Shown: positions 1 through 12,052, counted from the stretch's first letter. The stretch is DNA of 64,000 nt from Antedon mediterranea (GCF_964355755.1 NC_092675.1:11671312-11735311), one strand, 5' to 3'. Made by a program: numbers and translations. Notes: a model not told the origin generated them from the sequence alone.

Positions 1-98
1 CAAGGAAAGGAATGTGAGACGATATCATTGTCTGTAGGGGATGTTAGTGACACAGATTATCTAGAACAGTTTGTTGTAACTATGTAGAAAGAAGGTAA

Positions 99-420
99 AT
101 GATGCAAGACGATATCTTTTTACTACAGACTATTGAAAATATCTCCCCAACATCTGCGGCATTAAGAGAACATGTGAAACGGTCTGTTCTACAAGCCAGA
201 AAGTGGTACAACTGTCTAGATGCATTCAGGGTTGAACAGGACCCAGCAAACTGGGGATGGAGGAAGCACGGCAACAAATTTAGTCAAGTTTGGAGTTCAT
301 TGCCGGAACTTTCAGATGTCACAAATTAGGTTTTAATTCGCTGTGACACACCGACTGTGATCTTGGACACTGTAAATGCAGAAAGAGTGATTATGATGTA
401 CAGAGCTGTGTGGTTACCAG
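99..420 (+). pseudogene. Decayed transposon-type ORF fragment
   Basis: The open frame 99-329 encodes FLLQTIENISPTSAALREH and later WGWRKHGNKFSQVWSSLPEL. This resembles the C-terminal part of a widespread, uncharacterised transposon-associated protein of marine invertebrates, in which a 'PPTSAAL..H' block is followed by a 'WGW...W..LPE' block and a cysteine-rich tail. After the stop at 327 the other frames still show a Cys-rich tail (GHCKCRKSD, 364-400), so the copy is frameshifted. The family has no function I can name. It lies in what is probably the intron upstream of the first visible PREB exon. Confidence 0.5.
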
Positions 421-424
421 GTTT

Positions 425-1030
425 GAGCTACATTCAAAATGCCCGCCATGCAATCAAAGACGTTATACCAATATGTTTGTTGACCTCAATACCATATTAT
501 ACTTTGTACCTAAAATTATAACTGTAGGTACCGTACTGAACCATTTTGAGCTTGCCATGGCCGCCATGCAATCAAAATGTTAGTTAAATACCAATATATT
601 TGGTGACCCATTACCATATAATTTGCACCTAAAATCAGAGCACTGTGTACCTTTTTAGCAGAGATATACCTGAAAAGTGAAAATTTGGGGTCCGCCATTT
701 TGAAATGTTAGTTAGTTATACCAATATGTTTGGTGACCCCATTACCATAATTATAATTTGCACCTAACATCAAAATTCTAGGTGCCTTTTTAGCAGAGAT
801 ATACCTGAAAAGTGAAAATTTGAAGTCCGCCATTTTGAAATCCAACATGGCCGCCATGCAATCAAATGTTAATTATACCAATATGTTTGGTGACCCCACT
901 ACCATATATTTTGCATTTAAAATCAGAACTCTAGGTGCCTCTTTAGCAGAGATATACCTGACATTGACAAGTGAAAATTTGAGGTCCGCCATTTTGAAAT
1001 TCAAAATGGCGGCTTTCCCCTGACCAAATT
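425..1030 (+). repeat. Tandem repeat, unit about 140-170 bp, 4 degenerate copies
   Basis: Repeated blocks contain AATGGCCGCCATGCAATCAA-type starts, then ACCAATATGTTTGGTGACC, then TTTTTAGCAGAGATATACCTG and GTCCGCCATTTTGAAAT. Copies begin near 436, 555, 690 and 845, and the last block ends near 1010. The spacing is uneven. Small ORFs here are by-products of the repeat. Confidence 0.75.
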
Positions 1031-1433
1031 TTGTGCAACCCTTCCATTTCATATTTTTGACACCCTAATGAATAACTGTGCAAAGTTTCAAAATGTTATC
1101 ACAATTTGAAGGATTTGCCTAAAATATGCACCTTAACATGCCTACTTACAACAGTCGTTTACTGTGAGCAATTCATATAAATCCATATACAGATTTCATT
1201 GAAGTCCTTGTAATTTATAATGGATAAATATAAGGCTAGGAAAAAATGGTAAAAAATGACTGACAATAATATCAACATCTTTACAACATTTTGGTGAAAG
1301 AGTGATTTTGTGATGGGTGACATTACTAGCATCCTAACCAGACATTGTTTTAGGCATTGTCAAACCAATATGTGACCTTGCAAAGGAACTACATTACTTT
1401 TATTTATAAATCATTTAAAAAAAAAAAATATAG
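1031..1433. other. Probable PREB intron end, no gene
   Basis: AT-rich sequence ending in a poly-A run and the acceptor TATAG at 1429-1433. I see no coding signal. Confidence 0.5.
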
Positions 1434-1687
1434 GTGGAAGAAGGAGGAAAAGGGGTGGTAACACTAAAGAAGAAACAAATGTCAACACAGAGAAAAGGCA
1501 AGATACTAAAAAAACGGACAATAATCAAGACATTGAAGAAGAAAAATTAACCTATGAAATGAACCGGTTTACATCAGTAGTGTCAGTTAATGGTGAGGGA
1601 GATCAGTATCAAAAATCTGTATGTTTTGATCCACATGGTATGTTCATTTACACTGCTGGCACGGATGGCAAAATCAGAAAATGGACG
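1434..1687 (+). CDS. PREB: PREB internal exon (linker and WD40 blade)
   Basis: Begins after TATAG with two bases of a split codon and ends at ACG|GTAAGT. The first third is charged and low complexity (GRRRKGGNTKEETNVNTEK), matching the acidic/basic insert found in PREB. The second part is a WD blade with the GTDGKIRKW ending. Confidence 0.88.
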
Positions 1688-4600
1688 GTAAGTACAGTAT
1701 TATAAAAATGAATATTATGACTAGAATGGTGAGAATACTTCATGAGTTGAAAAATGTACTGCTCTATTTTGAACGAGGCGGAGCCAAGTTGAAAATAAAG
1801 CAGTCAATTTTTCATGGAGTATTCTCTCCATTCAACTAATACAAAACATTCATTATTTGTTTTATACCACACATACTTTTATTCAATTAAATTCAATTCA
1901 TGATAAATCATCGACGAATGCAAGGCCTGGAGTAGAACAGTTCTCAAGCTCAAAACAATTTCCTAAAACGCGATCAGTCAACAACGTCATAATTCTCAAA
2001 ATGTTTACAAAAAGCTGAACATGTATTGTTTTGATTATTACCATTATATATCACTTTTCCGTTGGGTAGGGCTAATTTGAAATGACACGTGATGCATAAA
2101 GTAACAAATAAAACTGCAAGAATCAGCTGTGTTATAAAGTTTTATAACCTTTGTTAGTGTATATTCTATTATTACCTGAGATTTACTCTTGGTAACAAAT
2201 TCTTTCTTCACATGGATATTGAAATGTATGGTAACAGATAACATAACTAATAAAAGTATTATTTATTCAAAAAAGATTACAAATTATGTTTCTAATAAAT
2301 AGTTTGTGATTATCGAGCCATAATAATAAATGAAAACTTGTATAGCACCAATGTGCATTAGCAACGTATTATAATAATAATAATAAATAAATAGTTATTT
2401 AAAAATCAAAGCTATTAATCTACTGATAACTTGTAATTTTTACTTTTTATACATCATATTTAAAAAAATATATTTAAATTAATGCCAGTTTAGATTTTGC
2501 TTTTAAAATTTTAGAAATTTGTTTTTTATTTGGTATCTTTTCTTTTAATCGAGGCCTCATATAATTGTGCTGTGAATGTTTTTAACCCTTGATTGATATT
2601 ATGAATAAAGAAACTTAAACGTTGGATGCAAATTAAATTTGTGCTGTCATAGAAACAGTTATATTCTATGCTGTTGTTTTATAGTACCCAAATATGGTAT
2701 TGGAAACAACAATAGATGCACATGAAAACGAAATAGATGAAATTATGCTTAGTCCATTTGGTAATAGAGTAAGTATTGTTTTATCTACTTTAGCATTCAA
2801 TAAGATTGTGAACATCCCATGCACAGAATTTTCATACAGTTATGTTGGTAGATACTCCATGTGCACAGCAATTGTAAAAAAAAAATACATGCAGTCAATC
2901 AACTGCCATGATTCCTCATTCTATTCAAGAATAATGAGGATGCTCAGAACATATTGATCAAAACGTCAAGAAACTCAACAGTTTTTTTTCAGAACATGGT
3001 GTACTGCAAACATATATCAATATAATGAATGTACTCCTCGCCTTACAATTAGCCAACCAAATCCTACACATTTGTGATGATTGTCTCTTACCATTAGATT
3101 ATTGTGATAAAGCATACTTCAGTAGTCATAATAAAATATATTAATCATTTAAATAATTATATATAATCATACTGTATATCCAAATAAATATGGTTGTGTG
3201 TTTGTTGACCTTCCTGTTTAGTTAGCCAATTTGACTAAATGGGCCAGCCATCTACTTCATTCACACATCTGAGCTGAGTTCAGCTTCAATTTTTATTACA
3301 TGGTATATGTCTACCATTGCTAATTATATATCAAATTCATTTGATTTTTTTTACTTTCAAGCTCATATCAATTTCAAAGGACTGTACTGCAAAAGTATGG
3401 AAACCCAAATCTGGTGAGCTGTTTGGTGAATTATTTTGGGATGTTAAGGTATCAGAAAAGACATACAGGTTTAGGTCTTGCAGGTAGGCCTACAGTATTG
3501 TTTATTGGACTCTTTTTATTTAAATTTCAGGAAAATATGCATCTGGTTAAGTGTCAATACTTTTGCTCTCGGCTTTTTTGTCATTTGTGATTTTCATATT
3601 GCACTAAAATTATTAATACTGTAATAATAGTGCATGCATAGGTATCTAATAATAAACCTTTCAAAGATGTTTCCTAAATCAGTGAGATATTCCAAAGATT
3701 GACATTTTTTCACTTTAGGTATGGAAACAACGGTCACCTTTTCTAATCATTAAACAGTCCTTTTTCAAGTTTGTTATCAATCCAATTGGTTGATAAGGAT
3801 GACCAGCTTTGAGGTGATTAAGATTTTCAAGTCCGATGATGGTGGGCTGCAGGCAGGCAAAAACATGAACGAACATGACCAAAACCGGGGTCAAATGTTT
3901 AAAATGTGTGGTTCTATTATCTCGACAACCACTTGTCGTACAGATTTGCTTTTGGTATCAAATTGTTCAGAATATACATATTTATATTCGGTCTAAAACA
4001 CAACTTTTAGCGAAAAAATGACCAGAAATGCTTTTACTGACCTTTGACCCAAAAATGATCAAAAAACACATTTTTGGGTTAAATTATTCTTTAAAATGCC
4101 AATGGACAAACTGTATGCTATCAAATGAAAGCATACACAATATGCTACCCATTGCTACCCAACTTGTATTGACAATTTTTAATTATGAAGCTAATTGTAT
4201 GGAAAATGTGCATATTTTGATTACTTTTATACAAAAAATGAATATTTGCATCACACAAGCCACATTGAAAATTGTACACAACACATTGCTGGTTAACAAG
4301 CTTTGGTTGTCCTTTCTTTTGATTTTAAGATTTCACCTATCTTCCTACTAGTGAACACTGGCATGATTTCATAGGCATCTATATATAAATTATGGTTAAT
4401 TCTGACATAGGCGAGCACAATGCAAAAACTTCGGTACAAATCTCCGCCATGGATACCTTATCTATCTCAGATATACCGCGAAACGTAGATTTGATAACAT
4501 TAGTTTTCACATCGACGCTATTGTTCCATATTTTTATCTTAGGAAGATATTATAAAGGGTTTTATAAGAAATTTTCTGATTTCAATCGATAAATTTTAAC

Positions 4601-7600
4601 TCTACGCGCGGTAGAAGTAATTTCCGGGTTCACAGTAAGGCGTGTCAATCACCTTGCAAGTTCCCTGCATGTTTGGTTTCAACCTGGGAGTTGTAAAACA
4701 ACTCCCTGTATGCATCATCATGGCTGGGCATGAACACAATCTTGTCGTCAGCATATCTTCGATAGAAAGATGGCATCTTCAATGGTTCTTTCAATGTTGC
4801 ACATAAATATGTTGGCCATTAGTGGTCCTAGTCGAGAACCCATGGCTACACCATCGACTTGTTTGTATAGGTCAGCGTCATATTGAAAAATTTGATTTTT
4901 TGTGGCAATTCGACAGACCGTATTGCACATTCAACCAATCCTTCCCAAATGCTTTGTCAGCCAGGGTATTGATAGTTTCATCCAAGGGAACATTTTTTTT
5001 AAAAGTGAGACATCATCATATGAAACTAGAACTTATGGATGTTGAGCGAATTTCTTTAGCAAAATAAAAATATCAGAGATGGTAAAGTCATTGCTTGCTA
5101 ATGGTTTCAGTTTTTCATCCAACCACTGTGCTAATTTATATTTATATGTACCCGTTGCTGATAATATAGGCCTTACAGATAAAGATTCTTTGTGTGTTTT
5201 TGGGAGACCATATATATTGGGTGAGTCTTGAACCTTGTTGAGTGAGAGTAGAAGCCACTTCTTTAGGAAGTATATCATGAACAGTGCATGTTACTTGTTT
5301 TTACTATCAGTGGGTGATAATGAAAAAGAAACAAATTCAGGAATATACTATTTGGTGTAAGTGTAGATCCCTTAAATACAATGCAATATAATAATTATTT
5401 TTCTTTTGTATATGTATATTACAGTATATCGGAACAGATAAATGCTGAAATTTAATTGAGGCTACATTTTCTGTTAACGAGGCAAAAAGAATGTTTTAAC
5501 AAGGCATTCAAACCATGGATGCTGTGTTTCCCAAAAAGATAAAGGTTTCATACAAGTTTGGCTATTTGGCTTGCTTTAAAACAAACACCTAGTTTGGGGA
5601 GAAGGGAATGTGTACAATTTTGGTACAATCCTCATGCCTTTTGCAATACTACTTGTTAGCACCTACACTCATCTATGCCAACGTAACAAACAACATTGTG
5701 AATACATTTTTGTTTGATTTCAATATACTCTGTAGTCACGGTATCAGTGAAGAAAGCAGTAAAAAAACACTTAGCAAGTCACAGTCAATCAAAGGAGAGT
5801 AAACACGTTCCTAGCTTGGCAAGTTGAGAATAGTGTCCTGGTTGATTCCCGTTGTTGGATTACCTTGGTTTCAATAACACGTCAGTGTTCTGTTACTATT
5901 GCAGGTTTGGCTTGGTGGCAGGTAAAACGACAGAATGTAGCATGTTTACTCTTCACATACCACACATTCAGTCACGAAAATCTCAACCCAGTTACATAAC
6001 AAAGTGGGACACAACAAAGTTCATTCCACAACTATCTGTTTCAACAGGTCAAGATATTCTTTCTTGTATTGCTGTTAGGTAAGTTAAAATTAACTAGCTA
6101 TTTCTTCTATTTCAGGAAATACCACTACTCAGAGGCGCATCCAGTGGGGGTTCACGGGGGTCCTGACCCTCTATTTTGTTATGAAAACATCACGAATCGT
6201 CCCTATCGTAATTTTGTCAATAGAAACAAACAATGTATCGATGCAAAGTGCCGTATTGCATAATCACAAGTGGGAACAGTCGACGCAACAGTGCTGCAAA
6301 CATCGCTACAACGAAAGAACAGAGGAAAACATATAAGTATGTCGGGGTGAACAAGGTCAAAGTCTACGGCAACTGACGTTGACAAGCAAACCGAGCAGGT
6401 TTGATTTAACCTACGCACTTGGTTCCCACTGGAGAAGTAACGCGCGGCGAGGACGTAGACCCAACACAAGCGAGTTGACACATAATTAATCGCTTGTGAA
6501 TGGTCAAGTTGTTTACGTCTTTGCGTTTACGTTGCATAGGTAGCGTAGCTAGTGGGAAAACGACATTTACTGTATGGTGGGCCGGGAATCAATTCCTTTT
6601 GATTTACACACACTGGAGGCGTTCGGGGTATGCGGGGAGAATCGGGTCAAAGTCTATGGCCGGAAACTGATTTTGGGTTTGCAACTCTCTTAAACAAGCC
6701 CAAAAAAAAATAAATAAATGTGGTTGTATGTTTGCCAAGAATAAGTATTTTAATAAAAATGAGTTATTTTTTGTTGAAGTGTATATAGTGTTAACATTTG
6801 TCATATTTGTGCGCGCGTAAACTGATTCAAATGATATTGCTCTGTATACTCCTTTGGTTTCTATTTTTAATTCTGATATCCCATTTCTGCCTCCTTTGAT
6901 ACACAGATGGGAACATTTTAATTTAGATTAAATACTGTATCTCTATTGAAATTTGTAAGGCATAGTGTTTTATGTATACCATAATTGTACCCTCTTCATT
7001 TTTTCTAAATAACAGTGAAAACATGGACTCTTTCCCACCTCTCGAAATCAAATTGCCTCACAAACGCTTAATCATATGATTGATGAAGTGTGTACCAGTG
7101 ACATGGAAATATATAGTGTAAAAAGAAATTATGGGAAGACAGGCGTAGGAAATAATTAAGAAAAAGAAATAATCATCTGCCATTAGAGCAATGAATGTTA
7201 GAGAATGATGTGTCTTGGTTTTTGTACTTTTCTGTTTATTGTTAAATATAATGTATTTTTTTTATTGTATTTTGTACTTAAGTATAATAGATGTTATATT
7301 TTGTCATGTTGAAGAGAGCTCGTGGATATCAGTTGACCTGAGGATTCAGCTGGAAGAACCTCTTTAAAGAAATTGCAAAGAAATAAATATATTTACTGTA
7401 TTTTAAGATTCACTTAAAGACTCTTATTTTAATTCGATATGTGCTGAAAATGATGAATATTTAAAGTGAGAAAAGTGCTTTAGATTCAGATAAAAATGTA
7501 GTTGTAATTGTATAGTTTGTATGGAAATTACCAAAAGATCGGTGTTGGATATATTGGGTATTGGGTATACTGCATCAAAATCTAAAATGTATTTTTCATT

Positions 7601-9712
7601 CTTAGCCACGGAGGTCATTATGTTGGAGTTGGAACAATGACAGGATCAATTGCAGTATATGTAGCCTTTAGTTTAAAGGTATGTTTTAATTTCTTAACTA
7701 TATAAAGGGAAATGAAACGATTAAAATAGTTTAACTACCGTATTTGTACGAATAAACACCCCATTTATTTTACAGAAATTGCATGCAGTTAATAGTGTAC
7801 ACAGTATATTTGTAACTGGTCTATCATTTGTTCCAATTACGAAAAGGACACGTAAAATTCTTGGAGAATTAGATGCTGCTCTCTTAAGTGTATCTCCTGA
7901 TAAGTCAATGAAAATAACACCGGTATTTAGTCCAAGTAAGTTTAGTAGATCAATAATAAGAACTTTTCAATTCAAACGTTTAATTAAGTGGACATTTTTC
8001 ATGTGCCAGTATGATGTAAAGACCTTGTAATCCCTAGTGCACAAGGTGTTATTACACTGTTTTGGCCTGGCCTAGATCCTTAATTTTAAGACCCACACCA
8101 TAACCTGTAGTATTAAATGCTTTCTTTAAAATAACCACTGAAAATTCACAGTTTGTAAATATAATTTAATGCCTTTTACTACATTCCTTAAAAAATTATC
8201 GCAAGATTCTCTTTCATGATTTTGCAATGTAATTATTATGTCCACTAGTACTCGTTCATAGAGAAAACAGCAAAATGCCACTAAACAAGTTTTTAAATTT
8301 GGCAGTTGCGCATGAGCATATCACCAGAATGATATACAGTAGGGTATAATACGGTATCAGTCGACATAGCGCAAATAGAAAAGTCCCAAGTAATGATTCA
8401 GTTTACAATTGATTTTATTTTGGCAAACTAAATACTCTAATACAACATCCCTAGTACACATACAGTATATCCTATGTAGTGTTTGTAATTCAGAACAAAT
8501 TTAAAAATGTGGAGTGTTGTTCTTGTATGTTCATATAAATGGCAAGCCTTGTCGTATACATCCACCCATGGAAGTATAAAAATAGGAGAGAGCTCCAAAG
8601 ACAAGCCTTTGTAATTACGTAGCCCGCCACCTCCCCATATAGCACAACACGTTACACAATGTTAATTGCATCTTACGCGCAGTGTGCCTCCGCATGGTCG
8701 CGTTCCGAGTCACTGCACATGGCTCCTGATATCGACGATGCGACGTCACATGCTTGTTTAATCTGCATGCAGAGGAGATAAAATGGCTGCTCATAGCAAG
8801 GATGATTATAATAATAGCCTAGATTATAATAACTATGATAGGACTACTCCAGCCCTAGCCTAAAACTATAGGCCTAGTCACAGTTTGTAATCGTATACCT
8901 CCCCGCATCCATTAAACAAACCCACGAAAATTTGTCTAATGTATTTCGTCAATATCTTTGGCCGGCAGCCCAACAACTAATGTAAGAATGTAAAGTAATA
9001 ACCAAAATAAACAAAATTACAGCTGTATGACGATGTATATTAATATTTTATAGTAAATCCAAAGGCAAATTACTGAAAAAATTACAATGCTGTGGGTATC
9101 AGTCAGTGGCTGGATCTCAATGGAGATACAAAAAAAAAAAATGAAATGCTAAATCAAAATTTTATAGTAAATATATATATTGCATAAACAGCAAGTAAAT
9201 TACAGTAACGACTATAAGGAAAAAATTTCCCTAAAATGTCATATGTAAACGTGTTATCAATATTTAGGGATTTTTAAGCGGGAAGCAAACATTTTGACAA
9301 ACAATAGTAGTATATGTGTTTGTTTGTGTATATTTAAGGCTCTCACCTCCTCTACGGTAGAGAGCTGACTAGAGGCGGCGGCTGACCTTGGTAATAAAGT
9401 CTGCGCTGTTGGCACAAGGCTTTGACTTTGAAAATACCATGGCGACATCCTGTTAACGCGCAACAATACATTCAAGCTCTCTCCTATTTTTATACCTCTA
9501 TGATCCAGCCCTGTATAACAATTATTAGAGATTTTTTATTGAAGAGTTTGTGTGTTGGAGGGTTGTTGTTGCAAGATGAATATTTTTAAATTAACATTGT
9601 TTTATTTTTCTTGTTCATAGTTGAATACCCAGTCTGGCTGATGTTTATTGGGGCAGCTGTCATTATCGTCTGCATTTTCTTCTTTCTTGCTTATATGGGA
9701 TTTAATATTTGA
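1434..9712 (+). CDS. PREB: PREB/SEC12 gene, 3' seven exons (partial)
   Basis: PREB (Sec12 in yeast) is the ER-membrane guanine-nucleotide exchange factor that loads GTP on SAR1 to start COPII coat assembly. Seven exons (1434-1687, 2685-2768, 3362-3483, 5905-6078, 7606-7678, 7776-7935, 9621-9712) have AG/GT borders and compatible phases, giving about 318 continuous residues. WD40-type segments are visible (FDPHGMFIYTAGTDGKIRKW; LISISKDCTAKVW; GVGTMTGSIAVYVAFSL). The last exon encodes one hydrophobic helix (VWLMFIGAAVIIVCIFFFLA) ending four residues before the stop, the expected tail-anchor topology with the beta-propeller facing the cytosol. The PSYITKWD segment and the order of blocks fit animal PREB. 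Vertebrate PREB is about 417 residues, so about 100 N-terminal residues lie upstream of base 1. No frameshift or stop occurs in the joined exons, so the gene looks functional. The exon borders are my reading of consensus splice sites. Confidence 0.92.
1688..2684. other. PREB intron, AT-rich
   Basis: Donor GTAAGT at 1688 and acceptor ATAG at 2681-2684. It holds a short TAA/TAATAA microsatellite near 2370-2390 and no coding signal. Confidence 0.7.
2685..2768 (+). CDS. PREB: PREB internal exon (28 codons)
   Basis: Begins after TTTTATAG, ends AGA|GTAAGT. It encodes the AHENEIDEIMLSPFGNR segment, equivalent to the start of a WD blade (the 'AHEGEI' position of PREB). It is phase 0 at both ends. 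Confidence 0.9.
2769..3361. other. PREB intron
   Basis: Donor GTAAGT at 2769, acceptor CAAG at 3358-3361. No coding or repeat structure is evident. Confidence 0.7.
3362..3483 (+). CDS. PREB: PREB internal exon (WD blade)
   Basis: Begins after TTTCAAG and ends GCAG|GTAGGC. It encodes LISISKDCTAKVWKPKSGEL and continues to KTYRFRSC, leaving two bases of an arginine codon that the next exon completes. Confidence 0.9.
3790..4350 (+). repeat. Interspersed repeat with 'ATGACCnGAAATGC..TGACCTTTGACC' signature
   Basis: The words AAAATGACCAGAAATGC and TGACCTTTGACCC, preceded by a 'TCAGAATATACATATTTATATTCG' type stretch, recur at 10,545-11,640 and 54,830-55,500. This is an old copy of that dispersed family inside a PREB intron. 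It is non-coding. Confidence 0.6.
4380..5278 (-). mobile_element. Penelope-like element fragment, reverse transcriptase (broken)
   Basis: On the - strand three out-of-frame pieces spell reverse transcriptase motifs in the right order. The 5033-5278 frame has PNIYGLPKTHK and VRPILS. The 4748-4930 frame has QVDGVAMGSRLGPLMANIF. A third frame, at about 4,650-4,785, has FYRRYADDKIVFMPS, which contains the YADD catalytic motif. The 'YGLPKTHK' and 'DGVAMGSPLGP' blocks are characteristic of Penelope-like elements rather than LINEs or LTR elements. No GIY-YIG endonuclease is seen after the YADD segment. Sequence 4,380-4,680, downstream in element orientation, is shared with the repeat at 35,010-35,462, so that repeat is likely the element's 3' non-coding end. 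The copy is dead (frameshifts, 5'-truncated). Confidence 0.83.
5279..5904. other. PREB intron remainder
   Basis: No coding signal beyond chance ORFs. The acceptor TTGCAG at 5899-5904 ends it. Confidence 0.6.
5905..6078 (+). CDS. PREB: PREB internal exon
   Basis: Begins after ATTGCAG and ends GTTAG|GTAAGT. It encodes FGLVAGKTTECSMFTLHIPH through SQPSYITKWDTTKF, the conserved segment where PREB proteins have the 'yLTaWD' motif. The first base completes a codon from the previous exon and the last two open the next. Confidence 0.93.
6079..7605. other. PREB intron with a possible hAT-like end
   Basis: The sequence CAGAGGCGCATCCAGTGGGG at about 6130-6149 looks like a hAT-type terminal inverted repeat, a family I know to start with CAGAGGCGGATCCAG. 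I cannot find its partner end. Two related words (GGTCAAAGTCTACGGC near 6355 and GGTCAAAGTCTATGGC near 6646) suggest an internal duplication. The rest is AT-rich and non-coding. Confidence 0.45.
7606..7678 (+). CDS. PREB: PREB internal exon
   Basis: Begins after CATTCTTAG and ends AAAG|GTATGT. It encodes SHGGHYVGVGTMTGSIAVYV then AFSLK, the most conserved PREB blade. The next exon follows after a short 97-bp intron. Confidence 0.93.
7776..7935 (+). CDS. PREB: PREB internal exon
   Basis: Begins after TTTACAG and ends CCAA|GTAAGT. It encodes the last blade (KLHAVNSVHSIFVTGLSFVP), the DAALLSVSPDKSMKI strand and the proline-containing linker to the membrane anchor. Confidence 0.92.
8574..9495. 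mobile_element. TIR-bounded non-autonomous element in PREB intron
   Basis: A perfect 21-bp inverted repeat (starting GTATAAAAATAGGAGAGAGC) lies at 8574-8594 and, in reverse complement, at 9475-9495, enclosing about 920 bp. The interior has a GC-richer block near 8,640-8,780 and no transposase. I could not identify a convincing target-site duplication, so the superfamily is unknown. Confidence 0.6.
9621..9712 (+). CDS. PREB: PREB last exon: transmembrane anchor and stop
   Basis: Begins after TTCATAG and ends with TGA at 9710-9712. It encodes about 20 hydrophobic residues followed by MGFNI and the stop, consistent with a type II/tail-anchored ER protein. Confidence 0.92.
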
Positions 9713-10544
9713 ACAACCGACAACAGAGTGAATCTGTGAGGCATCAGTATTAATTTATAAAGTAGAGAAGATTGTATATTGCTAATTTATTTCTGAAATA
9801 CAATATGTTAAAGCTTTTGTAGAATAGTTGACATTGGACTATAATGATAATATTCCTTTCATTTGCACAGCTGGTTCTGAGTGTAGTAGGACTTTGCTCT
9901 ACAAAGGATATTTAGATATGTGCCTTAGAATTGATTGGCGTGTTCTTATCCTGAATTAGTTATCATAAGCAAATATCTAAATATACTGTATTTTGCAGAG
10001 ATCTTATAGCAAAAAAGTAATAATAATCAGGTTATAACAATTTAAATTTTAAATCGAGAAGTAAGAAACTCAAAACCTACGCTTGTATGATGTTGATGTT
10101 ATACTGTATGCACTTCAACACAGCCTCACGCCAACTTGATCTCAATTCAACCCGACCTCAATCAAACCCGAGTTAGTTTAGGGGCAAGTTGGATTGAATT
10201 CTTATTTATGCATTTTATTTAATTTTAATTCAATCATGGTTAAAAAAAATTGACAATTTAAATGATGTTTAGCATCAGACCACTTTTATTTGTTTTCCTC
10301 TTTGTACAGAGAACTTATTTTGAAAAAATCTATAAACTATTTAAACAAATTAATATTGTAATTGAGGTTTCAACAATGGCTATTGGAAATTACTGATCGA
10401 TTCAGCAGCAGTTTTTATTAGATAGTTAAATTAAGGTGTGATTAAAAGAAAAAAATAAATAACTGACTTCTGGCCATGTGTCATTATGTAGGATTTACTA
10501 GTCAGGTTCCTCATGTATGAAAATAGGGCTTCCGTAGGATTTTA
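9713..10544. other. PREB 3' UTR and intergenic
   Basis: Follows the PREB stop. AATAAA-type signals occur near 10,450-10,460. No gene is seen. Confidence 0.5.
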
Positions 10545-11640
10545 ATGCCCAAAGTGAGATTTCACTTGATTTTACTTTATTATGGTTCTAGGATACCAAA
10601 AATGCTAGGTAACACATTTTCACGATCCTGTAACCATGGTAACTGCCCCAAGTTCAAAATGGCGACCAAATGGCCATATCTCCATAACCCTTTGGTTATT
10701 GGTATCAAAATACTCGGAATAAATATATTTATATTCGTTGTATTTGAACATTTTTACTCAATGCAACCGGAAATGCTATTTTCTGTACTATTGACCCTTG
10801 ACCTTGACTCGTACTGTATCTTAAAAACGGCTGGTCTTAAAAATTTAAAAATGGTCTTAAATTGCTCAGACCATATATATTTATATTTATTGTAATGCAA
10901 TATTTTGTTAAAAAATGTCCGGAAGCAAAGTTATTGATCTTTGACATAGAGAATAGCTTACAAGGATTTTTATTCAGTAGTCTCTGGTCATATCTCCATA
11001 ACCCTTTGGTATATTGACAAGATATGTGTATCAAAATACTCGGAATAAATATATTAATATTCGTTCTAATAGACCATTTTAACTAAATGTAACCGGAAAT
11101 GCTATTTTTCTTTACTAGTGACCCTTGACCTTGACTCACACTGTATCTAAAAAACGGCTGGTCATGGAAATTTAAAAATGGTCTTAAATTGCTCAGACCA
11201 TATATATTTATATTTATTGTAATGCAATATTTTGTTAAAAAATGTCCGGAAGCAAAGTTATTGATCTTTGACATAGAGAATAGCTTACAAGGATTTTTAT
11301 TCAGTAGTCTCTGGTCATATCTCCATAACCCTTTGGTATATTGACAAGATATGTGTATCAAAATACTCGGAATAAATATATTAATATTCGTTCTAATAGA
11401 CCATTTTAACTAAATGTAACCGGAAATGCTATTTTTCTTTACTAGTGACCCTTGACCTTGACTCACACTGTATCTAAAAAACGGCTGGTCATGGAAATTT
11501 AAAAATGGTTTCAAATTGCTCAGACCATACATATTTATATATATTGTAATGCAATATTTTGTAAGAAAATGACCAGAAGTAAAGTTATTCACCATTGACA
11601 TAGAGAATAGCTATTTACATTACTTACAAGGATGGATGGT
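10545..11640 (+). repeat. Tandem repeat, about 326-bp unit, 3 copies
   Basis: The anchor AACCGGAAATGCTATTTT occurs at about 10,768, 11,093 and 11,420, i.e. periods of about 325 and 327 bp. Copies are nearly identical over the CTCAGACCATATATATTTAT block and the TGACCCTTGACCTTGACTC block. The reported ORFs are the same frame repeated (SCQYTKGLWRYD) and are not genes. It belongs to the dispersed family also seen at 3,790 and 54,830. Confidence 0.9.
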
Positions 11641-11904
11641 CAGATGTTTTAGCCCTACTCTGACGTAATTTTCACTTTTACTAGGAATACATCATTAATA
11701 CTTAAGTAATGTGGGACTCCAACAACCTCCAGATCACTAGCCTGGCGTTCACTAGGATAATTATGTTATGCATTCAGTTCTTTTCTAAACTCACATTTTC
11801 AAATATTGTTTTCAATTGCCACTTTGAACTTCTATAAACGTATTAATTGAAGATTTCTGATTTGGCTAAAAGTAGTAAATGTCAGAGTGAGATTTGATGG
11901 TAAT
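11641..11904. other. Spacer, nothing recognised
   Basis: No coding, RNA or repeat signal found. Confidence 0.5.
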
Positions 11905-12052
11905 TAGGTGATCATTTAGAATAAAATGATCACCTATTGTTATTGTATGAAATCTTTATTTTTAGGTGATCATTTAGAATAAAATGATCACCTATTGTTA
12001 TTGTATGAAATCTTTATTTTTTGGTTATCCGCAACGAAGTTGCAGGATAACC
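11905..12052 (+). repeat. Three successive hairpins at the head of a repeat element
   Basis: A 58-bp tandem duplication gives two identical hairpins at 11905-11936 and 11963-11994 (arms TAGGTGATCATTT / AAATGATCACCTA). A third, different hairpin follows at 12023-12052 (GGTTATCCGCAAC / GTTGCAGGATAACC, one bulge). The hairpin is followed by CTCTTGTGATTGTAGG. A similarly placed hairpin with other bases heads the relative at 45,204-45,232. Confidence 0.75.

Noticed and set aside
10837-11601. Three near-identical - strand ORFs
   Set aside because: Products of the 326-bp tandem repeat.
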